A stretch of DNA of 26,030 nucleotides from positions 1 to 26,030 of the forward strand of contig JALRJD010000200.1 in NCBI GenBank assembly GCA_023255165.1. Reading direction: 5' to 3'. Source of the stretch: Porticoccaceae bacterium. Its GTDB lineage: Bacteria; Pseudomonadota; Gammaproteobacteria; Pseudomonadales; Porticoccaceae. The notes under the pieces are model-generated. The model made no database searches. It was not told the origin of the DNA and worked only from the letters and a program-made list of their open reading frames with translations. Positions 6,603 through 14,995 of the stretch are shown piece by piece. Made by a program: the position numbers and the translations under genes. The first letter of the stretch is position 1. Every line of letters begins with the position of its first letter.

Positions 6603-9296
6603 ATGCATATCCAGCTGCCACAGCCCAAACAACAGGTTAAAGATTTGCTCAGCAAGCGTTCCGCCATTATCGCCAGTGCAATTATTCTCGCCACCTGCGG
6701 ATGCAGCAGTGGGGGAGGCGGGCAATCTTCCTCCGACACCGAAGTTACCATTCCCCCGCTTGAAACCAGTCAGGACACCGGCCAGAGCCTGGACAACAGC
6801 CGACCACCCTGGAACAGCTTCCAGCAGCAACCGCAAGACCCGGAAAATCTGGATCAACTGGCCAGCAATTTTGAAACCGACGAATATAACGCCATGGGCG
6901 CGCTGCAACTGATTCATGCCTCCAGTGCCTACGCCCGTGGCGCAACCGGCGCTGGCGTTCAGGTGGGCATTATCGATTCCGGGGTCTATGAGCAGCATAT
7001 TGAGTTTGCGCAAACTCAGGCAGGGCTTGCCGGCGACAAGGTCGACTATGCCGGCAGCGACTACAGTGCCACCAATCCGCGCAGCAACAGCGCCATCAGC
7101 CACGGCACCGTTGTCGCCGGCGTGATTGCCGCCAACCGCGATGAGCCGGCGTCAAGCCCTAACACCAACACCGGCAATAATGGCGCCAGCAATGGAATCA
7201 ATATGCATGGCGTGGCCTTCGACGCCAGCCTGCTGGTCTACGAGATACCGCTTGGCTCAAGTGACGCGCCCTACAACCCGATCAATGTTGACGATATTAC
7301 CTTTGGCGATGACAACTACTTTGCCAACCGCTTTGCCGCCATGGCCAACCAGGTCGATATTATCAATCTGAGTTTTGGCTTTCCCGGGGTTATCACCTCC
7401 TATTCAAAAGCCCAGATCCAATCGGCATTCAGCCTCAGCCTCAACGCCCTGCGGCAGTCCAACCGGGCGCGGGGCGAGCGCGCCATCTTTGTGGTTGCCG
7501 CCGGCAACGCCTGGAACGATGTCGACGATTCCGGCAATCCGGTTGCGGCCGACTCGCCAGAACTGCTACCCGGCTTGCCCTACCTGTTTCCCGAACTCAA
7601 AGACCATATGCTCGCCGTGGCCGCGGTCGACAACAGCGGCAAGATCGCGTTCTATTCCAACCGCTGCGGCGTCGCCGCTGACTTCTGCCTGGCCGCGCCC
7701 GGTGGTGGCGATGGCAACGACAACGGCATTGTTGAAACCGGCGAACGAATATGGGGGCCAACATCACCAAATGATAGCGCCGAAGCGAATACTTACTATT
7801 ATGCTGGCGCAATCGGCACTTCATTTGCTGCGCCACTGGTCAGCGGCTCTCTGGCGCTGCTAAAACAGATGTTTCCCACCGTCGGCAATCACGAGTTGGT
7901 CAGCCGCCTGTTAACTACCGCCAATAAAACCGGCATCTATGCCGACACAAGTATTTATGGTCAGGGCCTGCTCGATCTGCATGCCGCCACCAGCCCGGTT
8001 GGCGCCCTTGCGGTTGCCAGCGGCAGCAATCTCAGCGATGGTCTGAGTAATCTCAATGCAAGCACCATCAACACCTCGCCTGGAGGTCTTGGCAGCAGCC
8101 TGCTCAGCGCCCTGGAGGGCGAAACCCTGGCGCTGTTTGACCAGCAGGGCTTTCCCTTTTACAGCGATGCCAGCGTGCTGATCCACCAAACCCGCCGGAT
8201 GATCTCTACACAGCTGCAACACCGGCAACAGCGATTTGAGAATGGTGCCCAACTGCAGCTGGGGCTTGCGCGCTCAATACTGGGCGACTCTGATTCCTCA
8301 ATACCAGCGCAACAATCGGATTTGCAGCCCGGTTATCTGGCTTTTCAGTTCAACAGCCAATCCGGCGGCCAGCGCTTTATCGGCGTCAATACCAACCCCG
8401 GCTGGTTTTTCGGCCTCTATGCAGACAACCTTGTATCGCCCGCCAGCAGTCCCGAGGGCAACCGTTTTGCCGCGCCCTGGCTGAGCTTTGCTCGCAATGG
8501 TTGGAGCGCTGGTGGCGCCATGGCGGTCGGGTCGGGCAATCTGCGTTTAGGGTTATTTGAAGGTTCCCCGGTTGACCGGCTATTGGTCTCAGACCGGCAA
8601 CACAACAGCCATGGCGGACTATTTGAATACAGCTTTTCAGGGGCGCTTTTCAGTGGTTTAAACGCGAACGCCGATTTTAACCTGAATATTATGGGCGGGT
8701 TTATCCGCGAGGTGAGTAGCCTGCTGGGCAGCAGTCTCGGGGAGGCGCTCGGTCAATTTACCAACAACGCCACGCGCTTTGCAGGCATCAGTGGTCGGCT
8801 GCAACTGAACAATAACTGGCAGGGCATCTTTGCGCTCTATCGCGGCATCACTGAGAGTGGTTCCGACAACTCCGAACAAAATAGATACCGCCTGCTCAAT
8901 CTGGACAGGTCGCTCAGCAGCAATGCCTGGTCGCTCGGCTTTAATCACTCACCGCAGTGGAACAAAGACGATCAGCTCAGTATCACCGTGCATCAACCAC
9001 TGCGCATCGGCAGCGGCCATGGCAACCTGCGCATTGCCAGTGGTCGAACCATCGATCGTCAGGTCAGCTATAAAACCATCGATTTCGATCTGCAGCCGCA
9101 CGGGCGTGAGCAACAGTTTGAACTGCGATACCAGTTTAAATGGGCCCGGCCACTAAAATGGCGCGGCCGGGAATTTCAAACCGGAGAGTTTATCAGCGCC
9201 GCCAGAATCAACTATATTGTGCAGCCCGATCACAATCCTCTTGCCCCGGATTATGCCGTGATCGAATTTTCACTATTTAAGCCGCTAACCCGCTAG
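6603..9296 (+). CDS. S8 (subtilisin-like) serine peptidase with autotransporter-like C-terminus
   Basis: This is a secreted subtilisin-family protease of 897 residues. The N-terminus has a basic stretch, a hydrophobic segment (about 20-31) and Cys residues at 32 and 34 followed by Ser and a run of Gly. That resembles the lipobox region of surface lipoprotein S8 autotransporters such as NalP, although neither Cys has an ideal lipobox. The catalytic triad is visible: D125 in IIDSGV, H167 in SHGTVVAG and S407 in GTSFAAP. After a Ser/Gly/Asn-rich linker, residues from about 575 to the end alternate polar and aromatic strands, as expected of an outer-membrane beta-barrel that exports the protease domain. 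The last residues (FSLFKPLTR) do not end in the classical aromatic residue. The role of a surface or released protease is inferred, and the substrate is unknown. The gene is monocistronic. Confidence 0.88.
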   Translation: MHIQLPQPKQQVKDLLSKRSAIIASAIILATCGCSSGGGGQSSSDTEVTIPPLETSQDTGQSLDNSRPPWNSFQQQPQDPENLDQLASNFETDEYNAMGALQLIHASSAYARGATGAGVQVGIIDSGVYEQHIEFAQTQAGLAGDKVDYAGSDYSATNPRSNSAISHGTVVAGVIAANRDEPASSPNTNTGNNGASNGINMHGVAFDASLLVYEIPLGSSDAPYNPINVDDITFGDDNYFANRFAAMANQVDIINLSFGFPGVITSYSKAQIQSAFSLSLNALRQSNRARGERAIFVVAAGNAWNDVDDSGNPVAADSPELLPGLPYLFPELKDHMLAVAAVDNSGKIAFYSNRCGVAADFCLAAPGGGDGNDNGIVETGERIWGPTSPNDSAEANTYYYAGAIGTSFAAPLVSGSLALLKQMFPTVGNHELVSRLLTTANKTGIYADTSIYGQGLLDLHAATSPVGALAVASGSNLSDGLSNLNASTINTSPGGLGSSLLSALEGETLALFDQQGFPFYSDASVLIHQTRRMISTQLQHRQQRFENGAQLQLGLARSILGDSDSSIPAQQSDLQPGYLAFQFNSQSGGQRFIGVNTNPGWFFGLYADNLVSPASSPEGNRFAAPWLSFARNGWSAGGAMAVGSGNLRLGLFEGSPVDRLLVSDRQHNSHGGLFEYSFSGALFSGLNANADFNLNIMGGFIREVSSLLGSSLGEALGQFTNNATRFAGISGRLQLNNNWQGIFALYRGITESGSDNSEQNRYRLLNLDRSLSSNAWSLGFNHSPQWNKDDQLSITVHQPLRIGSGHGNLRIASGRTIDRQVSYKTIDFDLQPHGREQQFELRYQFKWARPLKWRGREFQTGEFISAARINYIVQPDHNPLAPDYAVIEFSLFKPLTR

Positions 9297-9337
9297 TTCT
9301 CCCTTCCTGCTCGCCAGCTAAACCTTTAACATAGCCC

Positions 9338-9359
9338 CCAACTAAAATGGACTAGTTGG
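9338..9359. promoter_or_regulatory. Inverted repeat upstream of the phosphofructokinase gene
   Basis: CCAACTA (9338-9344) and TAGTTGG (9353-9359) are perfect 7-bp inverted arms with an 8-nt centre. They end 13 bases before the pfp start and touch its purine-rich ribosome site (GAAGAGAGAG). No T tract follows, so an operator or a 5'-UTR hairpin is likelier than a terminator for the upstream gene. Function is not demonstrated. Confidence 0.4.
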
Positions 9360-9372
9360 AAGAGAGAGTTAT

Positions 9373-10635
9373 ATGGCCAAAAGAAATGCGTTTTATGCAC
9401 AATCTGGAGGCGTCACCTCGGTGATCAACGCCTCTGCCTGCGGAGTGATTGAAACCTGCCGCGCCAACAAAGACAAAATCGGCACACTCTATGCCGGTAG
9501 AAACGGCATTATTGGCGCACTGCACGAAAACCTGATCGACACCAGCAAAGAGACCGCCTCCGCGGTCGCCTCACTGAAACACACGCCCGGCGGCGCCTTT
9601 GGTTCCTGTCGCTACAAAATGCAAAATATCGACGACAACCCCGCGGAATACGAGCGCCTGGTTGAGGTATTCAAAGCGCACAATATTGGCTATTTCTTCT
9701 ACAACGGCGGCGGCGACTCCGCTGACACCTGTCTGAAAGTGGCGCAGATTGCCGAGCGCATGAACTATCCGATTCAGGCCATTCATATCCCCAAGACCAT
9801 CGACAATGACCTGCCGTTTACCGATTGCTCGCCCGGGTTTGGCTCGGTGGCAAAATATGTTGCGGTCTCGACTAAAGAGGCGAGCCTGGACATCGCCTCC
9901 ATGGCCGCCTCGTCGACAAAAATATTTATTCTTGAAGTGATGGGGCGCCATGCCGGCTGGATCGCCGCCTCGGGCGGGCTGGCTGCAGAGCAGGCCGGTG
10001 ATCCGCCACATATTATTGTGTTCCCGGAAATTCCCTTTGTGCGTGAAGAGTTTATTGCCAAAGTCGATGCCACCGTCAAAGAAAAAGGTTACTGCGTGGT
10101 GGTCGCCTCCGAGGGCGCCAAGTATGCCGATGGCGCATTGATTTCGGGTTCGCTGCATAAAGATGCCTTTGGCCACCAGCAACTCGGCGGCGTTGCCCAA
10201 ACCCTGGCGAGCATGGTCAAGCACAGCCTTGGCCACAAATATCACTACGCGCTGTCGGACTATCTGCAGCGTTCGGCCCGCCACATTGCTTCAAAAACCG
10301 ATGTGGAACAGGCCTACGCGGTGGGTCGCGCGGCGGTCGAAAAAGCGCTCGAGGGCAAACACACAATTATGGTCACCATTGAGCGCGGCACAGGCAAAAA
10401 GTACAGCTGGTCGCTGGGCGAAGCCTCGCTGGCCAAAGTGGCCAATGTGGAGAAGAAAATGCCGCGCTCCTTTATCACCAAAGATGGCTTTGGCATTACC
10501 GACAAAGCGCGCGAGTATTTTCAGCCACTAATTGTCGGCGAAGATTATCCACCCTTTAAAAATGGCATTCCTCAGTACGCCAAACTGAAAAATATTCTGA
10601 TCGACAAGAAACTGAAAAATGGTTTTGAAGGCTGA
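9373..10635 (+). CDS. pfp: Pyrophosphate-dependent 6-phosphofructokinase
   Basis: This enzyme interconverts fructose 6-phosphate and fructose 1,6-bisphosphate using PPi/Pi, so the glycolytic step is reversible. The 420-residue protein carries the PFK fold. YAQSGGVTSVINAS is at the N-terminus, the diphosphate-binding NGGGDSADT at 111-119, and the substrate/catalytic motif PKTIDND at 140-146. Lys141, where ATP-dependent enzymes have Gly (PGTIDND), is the hallmark of PPi specificity, and the GGD is followed by Ser, not the Gly of ATP-PFKs. MGRHAGWIAA, of the fructose-6-phosphate site, is also present. AGAGAG precedes the ATG. The gene is convergent with the hydroxyacid dehydrogenase gene. Cofactor use is inferred from motifs, not shown. 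Confidence 0.92.
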   Translation: MAKRNAFYAQSGGVTSVINASACGVIETCRANKDKIGTLYAGRNGIIGALHENLIDTSKETASAVASLKHTPGGAFGSCRYKMQNIDDNPAEYERLVEVFKAHNIGYFFYNGGGDSADTCLKVAQIAERMNYPIQAIHIPKTIDNDLPFTDCSPGFGSVAKYVAVSTKEASLDIASMAASSTKIFILEVMGRHAGWIAASGGLAAEQAGDPPHIIVFPEIPFVREEFIAKVDATVKEKGYCVVVASEGAKYADGALISGSLHKDAFGHQQLGGVAQTLASMVKHSLGHKYHYALSDYLQRSARHIASKTDVEQAYAVGRAAVEKALEGKHTIMVTIERGTGKKYSWSLGEASLAKVANVEKKMPRSFITKDGFGITDKAREYFQPLIVGEDYPPFKNGIPQYAKLKNILIDKKLKNGFEG

Positions 10636-10669
10636 GGACTTGCCAGCGAATAACCTGTGACAGCGAAAA

Positions 10670-11653
10670 CTATAACACTGCGCGCGGCAGCGGTTCGCCC
10701 TGCAAAAATGCGCGCAGATTTTCCACCGTCTGATCCACCAAGCGCTGTCGCGATTGCCGGGCTACCCAGGCGCAGTGAGGCGTCACAATTAAATTGCCAA
10801 TGTCCCTGTCGAGCAAAAGGTTACCATCCCGCGGCGGCTCACTGGTCAAGACATCCACCCCCGCTCCGGCAATATCATTGTTGATCAGTGCCCGCTTCAA
10901 TGCCGCTTCATTGACTATGCCGCCACGAGCCGTATTGATCAAAATCGCCGACGGTTTCATCAGCGCCAACTCGGCTTCAGCAATCAAATTGTCCGTCTCT
11001 GCAGTCAGCGGGCAGTGCAAACTGACAATATCCGCACAACGCAAAAACGCCTTAAACTCAACGCGCTGTAGCTCACTCTGGCCAGTCTCGGAATTCTGCG
11101 AATAGTCGCGACCGGGCAGCGCGGCATAGATAACCCGCATACCAAAGGCCTCCCCGACTTTCGCCACCGCGCGGCCCAGATCACCGGCGCCGACAATACC
11201 CAACACCTTGCCCTGTAGCTCCTCCACCGGAAAATCGAGCAGACAGAAAAACGGGCTCTGCTGCCAGGTGCCGTCCAGGGCTGCCTGTTGATAGTCATTC
11301 AGCCTGGTGACCAGCGCCAGTATCAGCGCCCAGACATGTTGCACCACCGATCCGGTGCTGTATTTCACCCCATTGCATACCGCCACGCCGCGCTCAGCCG
11401 CCGCCTTTAAGTCGATCACATTGGTGCCGGTAGCGAGCACCGAAATCAGTTTTAATGCCGGCGCCTGGGATAGATTCAAAGCAGTGATTGGCGCTTTATT
11501 GGTCAGTACAATATCGGCGTCGGCAATGCGCTCACCCACCTGTCGCGGCGCGGTCTCGTGATACACAGTCCAGTCGATTGGCAGTGCCAGCAGAGGGCCG
11601 AGATCCAGATCCCGCGGACCCAGACTATCGCAATCGAGAATAACGCCCTTCAT
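10670..11653 (-). CDS. D-2-hydroxyacid dehydrogenase (glycerate dehydrogenase/hydroxypyruvate reductase-like)
   Basis: This is a member of the D-isomer-specific 2-hydroxyacid dehydrogenase family (327 residues), reducing 2-oxoacids such as hydroxypyruvate or glyoxylate with NAD(P)H. The nucleotide-binding GAGDLG is at 155-160. The catalytic set is R243 (NTARGG), E272 (TSEPP) and H293 (TPHCAW). The C-terminal TPHCAWVARQSRQRL and the overall length best fit the HprA/GyaR glycerate dehydrogenase branch. Where NAD enzymes of that branch usually have an acidic residue at the end of the second strand, this one reads YAALPGR, so cofactor preference could lean to NADP; this is inference. It begins 15 bases after the channel gene on the minus strand and is probably co-transcribed with it. 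The exact substrate is uncertain. Confidence 0.9.
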   Translation of the reverse strand: MKGVILDCDSLGPRDLDLGPLLALPIDWTVYHETAPRQVGERIADADIVLTNKAPITALNLSQAPALKLISVLATGTNVIDLKAAAERGVAVCNGVKYSTGSVVQHVWALILALVTRLNDYQQAALDGTWQQSPFFCLLDFPVEELQGKVLGIVGAGDLGRAVAKVGEAFGMRVIYAALPGRDYSQNSETGQSELQRVEFKAFLRCADIVSLHCPLTAETDNLIAEAELALMKPSAILINTARGGIVNEAALKRALINNDIAGAGVDVLTSEPPRDGNLLLDRDIGNLIVTPHCAWVARQSRQRLVDQTVENLRAFLQGEPLPRAVL

Positions 11654-11668
11654 GCGCCGCGCCCCATA

Positions 11669-12094
11669 TCAGTGGCTATCCCAGAACTTGCGCATCTCAA
11701 CGTAGAGAAACGATGCGGTCCAGGTAATCAGCACCAGCCCGGTCAGTGATTCGATACCGACCAGATAGCGCAGATGGCCCACCGGCGCGATATCGCCAAG
11801 GCCGAGAGTGGTGAAGGTGGTAAAGGAAAAATATGCGCAGTCGAGCAATGTGCCGGAGATGGCGCCTTCGAGATGGCCCCAGTCCGCGCTGTGATGCATC
11901 GCGTAGTAGGCCAGCGCAAATAGCCAGATCTCGAGCACATGGGCGAGCAGCGCACCGAGAACGCCGAGCACAATCCGGAAGCGATGGCGGACCTTTAATT
12001 TAGGCATCAACAGGGTCATCTGAAAGAGAATTTCATAGTGAATAATCACCGCAAGCGCGACGACCGCACTAACCACCAAAAAGACTGTGAGCAT
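11669..12094 (-). CDS. Small two-TM K+-channel-like protein (Ion_trans_2)
   Basis: This 141-residue inner-membrane protein ends in an ion-channel pore module. It has a hydrophobic N-terminal helix (about 2-20), a basic cytoplasmic loop, a helix at about 41-64, a re-entrant pore helix, the filter TLGLGD (96-101) and a final helix at about 110-131. The filter corresponds to TVGYGD of K+ channels, with Leu in place of Tyr. No RCK or other cytoplasmic gating domain is present. The ATG at 12094 is chosen because AGAGG precedes it and the protein then begins with the membrane helix. The upstream ATG at 12178 would add 28 polar residues. It is the first gene of a two-gene minus-strand unit with the dehydrogenase. 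K+ conductance is inferred from the filter. Confidence 0.82.
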   Translation of the reverse strand: MLTVFLVVSAVVALAVIIHYEILFQMTLLMPKLKVRHRFRIVLGVLGALLAHVLEIWLFALAYYAMHHSADWGHLEGAISGTLLDCAYFSFTTFTTLGLGDIAPVGHLRYLVGIESLTGLVLITWTASFLYVEMRKFWDSH

Positions 12095-12306
12095 AACTTG
12101 CGCCTCTCTATGCGCCTCTGTTGTTCTGGCTTGATGTGACGAGACCAATCGTAACCCAGACTGGCTAGGGTTTAACACTCCGCCGAAACCGACAAGCCCC
12201 GATTAGGCGCTATGATATTGACCGCCAACATCGCATAATACGCGCCACCTGTTGACCAGCACCTGGTAACCACAATTCTATCCATAGCTTCAGGACAATA
12301 ATAACC

Positions 12307-14934
12307 ATGTCTGCACTGCTTAATTTCTATCAAAACAGCGTTTTGCGCCATCCAATTGTCGCCATTCTTGCGGTTTTTGCACTGGCCACAGCCATGGCTT
12401 TTGGGCTGCCCAACTTCAAACTCGACGCCTCGGCGGATTCCCTGACTCTGGAACATGATGACGACCTTAATTATTTCCGTCAGGTGGTGCAGCGCTATGG
12501 CAGCGACAACTTTCTTATTGTGACCTTCTCGCCAAAACAAGGCGATCTGTTTGACGATGAAAACCTGCAGACACTGTCGTCCCTGCGCGACGATCTGGCA
12601 AAAATCAAAGGTGTCGAGAGCATGCTCTCGCTGCTCGACGTGCCACTGCTCTACAGCCCGAAGATTGGCGTGGCCGATCTTAAGCACCAGCTCAACACAC
12701 TGCTCTCGCCCGGCGTCGATCGCCAGCTGGCGCGACAGGAATTTCTCACCAGCCCAATCTACAAAAACCTGATTTTAAGCCCGGATGGCGAAACCACCGG
12801 CATGCTCGCCACCCTCGAGCTGGACCAGAAATATCTCGATCTGGTCAACCACCGCGATGCACTGCGCCTGACCAAAAGCCAGCAGGGGCTGACCCCGGAA
12901 CAGCAGCTGGAGCTGGATCGCGTCAGCCAGGAGTTCCTCGACTACCGCACCGCCAAAGCCGCGGAGACCCATCAACTGGTGGCCGATGTGCGCAGCCTGA
13001 TGGATGGCTATCGCGACCGCGCAACCATCTTCCTCGGCGGTCCGGACATGATCACCGCTGATATGATCGACTTTATCAAAAGCGATCTGGTGGTCTTTGG
13101 CACCGGCATTCTGATCTTTGTGATTGTTACACTGGCATTGATTTTCCGGCAGTTGCGCTGGGTTATTCTGCCGCTGGCCACCTGCGCGCTATGTCTGGTG
13201 ATTATCCTCGGCTTCCTCAGCTGGATTGACTGGCGCCTCACCGTGATCTCGTCAAACTTTGTCTCGCTGTTGCTGATTATCACTCTGGCGCTGACCATGC
13301 ACCTGATTGTGCGCTACCGCGAACTGCACCGCAGTCAGCCCAACGCTACCCAGGAACAACTGGTTATCGGCACCGTCAGCTCGATGGCCAAGCCCTGCCT
13401 CTACACCGTGCTGACCACCATTGTCGCCTTCCTCTCACTGGTGGTGAGTAATATTCGCCCGGTGATCGATTTCGGCTGGATGATGACCATGGGCATCTCG
13501 CTGGCGCTGGTTGTTGCCTTTGTTATTATTCCCGCCGGCATGATGCTGCTCGGCAAAGGCAAGACCCGCGGCGGCGATGACAACTCGGCCTCGTTTACCT
13601 CCGTGTTTGCCCGCTTTACCGAACATCACGGCACGCTGGTAATCGTTATTTCCCTCGGGTTGGCCGTGCTCTCCGTGGTGGGCATCACCCGCCTGGAAGT
13701 GGAAAACCGCTTTATCGACTACTTCCGCAGCGACACCGAAATATATCAGGGCATGGAAATTATCGACGCTTCGCTGGGCGGCACCACGCCGATGGATATT
13801 ATTTTGCAGGCGCCAACATTTGCTTCGGCCGATCAGAGTGGGGAGCAAAATTTTGTCGCAGCCGAGAATAGCGAATATGGCGATGATGCCTTTGCCGACG
13901 ATGCTTTTGCCGCCGACCCATTTGCGGAAGATCCATTTGCTGAAGAGTCATCCGCCGACAGCGAGTACGCCGACGACCCATTTGGCGACGATGCCTTCGA
14001 TGAAGCCGGAGACAGCGCTGACAACGGCAACCAACTGAAAGACACCTACTGGTTTACCTCAACCGGCCTCGCCGATCTGGAAAAGCTGCAAACTTTTATC
14101 GAATCGCTGCCAGAGGTTGGCAAAGTCAGCTCGCTGGTGCAGATCTACGATGTCGCGAGCGACCTCAGCGGCCACAAGCTCAACGACTTCGAAATCGCCT
14201 TTATGCGCAAAAGCTTTGGCGACGATATCTACCGCCAGATGGTTGCACCCTACCTGATTGAAGATATCGACGAGGCGCGTATCCAACTGCGCGCCATGGA
14301 AACCCAGGGGCTGCTGCGCCGCGCCGATCTGCTGGAAAAGATTCGCGACTACGCGGTAAATGAAGTCGGCATTGCGCCGGAAAATATCCGCTTCACCGGG
14401 CTGCTGGTGCTCTACAACAACATGTTGCAGAGTCTCTATAAATCGCAAATTTTGACTCTGGGTGCGGTATTTGTCGGCATTATGTTTATGTTTCTGGTGC
14501 TGTTCCGCTCAGTGAAAATTTCTGTTATCGCCATTCTGCCCAACTTTCTCGCCGCCGGTATCGTGCTTGGCGGCATGGGTCTGGGCGGTATTCCGCTGGA
14601 TATGATGACCATTACCATTGCCGCAATTACTGTCGGCATCGGTGTCGACCACGCGATTCACTACCTCACCAGATTCCAGGCTGAGTTCAAGATCGACGGT
14701 GACTATATCGCCTCCATGCACCGGGCTCATGCGAGTATTGGTCTGGCGCTGTTTTACACCGCCATCACGATTATCGCAGGCTTCTCGATACTGGCGCTGT
14801 CGAACTTTATTCCGTCGATTTACTTTGGCCTGCTCACCGGCCTGGCGATGACCGCGGCATTGCTCGGCTCAATGACCCTGCTGCCAAAGCTGATTCTGAT
14901 CACCAAACCACTGGGTCCCGGACGCACAGACTAA
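12307..14934 (+). CDS. RND/MMPL-family exporter with acidic repeat insert
   Basis: This 875-residue inner-membrane protein has the RND layout. TM1 (about 16-36) is followed by a large periplasmic loop, TM2-6 by a short cytoplasmic stretch, and TM7 (about 446-466) by a second large periplasmic loop and then TM8-12. The sequence resembles MMPL/sterol-sensing-type transporters, which move lipids or hydrophobic compounds using the proton gradient; substrate is unknown. Small residues and GVDHAIHYL in the TM10 region are typical of the family. The second periplasmic loop carries an odd insert of about 70 residues (509-578), strongly acidic and built from DDAF/DPF pentads. No membrane-fusion partner gene is adjacent, consistent with an MMPL-like exporter and not a tripartite pump. 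The gene is divergent from the channel gene across 212 bases. Confidence 0.88.
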   Translation: MSALLNFYQNSVLRHPIVAILAVFALATAMAFGLPNFKLDASADSLTLEHDDDLNYFRQVVQRYGSDNFLIVTFSPKQGDLFDDENLQTLSSLRDDLAKIKGVESMLSLLDVPLLYSPKIGVADLKHQLNTLLSPGVDRQLARQEFLTSPIYKNLILSPDGETTGMLATLELDQKYLDLVNHRDALRLTKSQQGLTPEQQLELDRVSQEFLDYRTAKAAETHQLVADVRSLMDGYRDRATIFLGGPDMITADMIDFIKSDLVVFGTGILIFVIVTLALIFRQLRWVILPLATCALCLVIILGFLSWIDWRLTVISSNFVSLLLIITLALTMHLIVRYRELHRSQPNATQEQLVIGTVSSMAKPCLYTVLTTIVAFLSLVVSNIRPVIDFGWMMTMGISLALVVAFVIIPAGMMLLGKGKTRGGDDNSASFTSVFARFTEHHGTLVIVISLGLAVLSVVGITRLEVENRFIDYFRSDTEIYQGMEIIDASLGGTTPMDIILQAPTFASADQSGEQNFVAAENSEYGDDAFADDAFAADPFAEDPFAEESSADSEYADDPFGDDAFDEAGDSADNGNQLKDTYWFTSTGLADLEKLQTFIESLPEVGKVSSLVQIYDVASDLSGHKLNDFEIAFMRKSFGDDIYRQMVAPYLIEDIDEARIQLRAMETQGLLRRADLLEKIRDYAVNEVGIAPENIRFTGLLVLYNNMLQSLYKSQILTLGAVFVGIMFMFLVLFRSVKISVIAILPNFLAAGIVLGGMGLGGIPLDMMTITIAAITVGIGVDHAIHYLTRFQAEFKIDGDYIASMHRAHASIGLALFYTAITIIAGFSILALSNFIPSIYFGLLTGLAMTAALLGSMTLLPKLILITKPLGPGRTD
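13882..14001 (+). repeat. Acidic pentapeptide-coding repeats in the exporter
   Basis: Residues 526-545 of the exporter are four contiguous pentads of the form (D/E/A)-D-(A/P)-F-A. Two more (DDPFG, DDAFD) follow at 556-565 after an acidic spacer, 13972-14001. The underlying 15-base units are only partly alike in third positions, so the repeats have been kept at protein level. They lie in the second predicted periplasmic loop. Confidence 0.85.
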
Positions 14935-14995
14935 ACCGCTAACGCTAAAACGCTGGCCCTGAAAACGCATTTTTAAATGGACAACTAAAAGCCCG

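Noticed and set aside
12252..12281. TTGACC and TTCTAT as a promoter for the exporter gene
   Set aside because: The -10 element matches the consensus at only half its positions, so it cannot be told from chance by eye.
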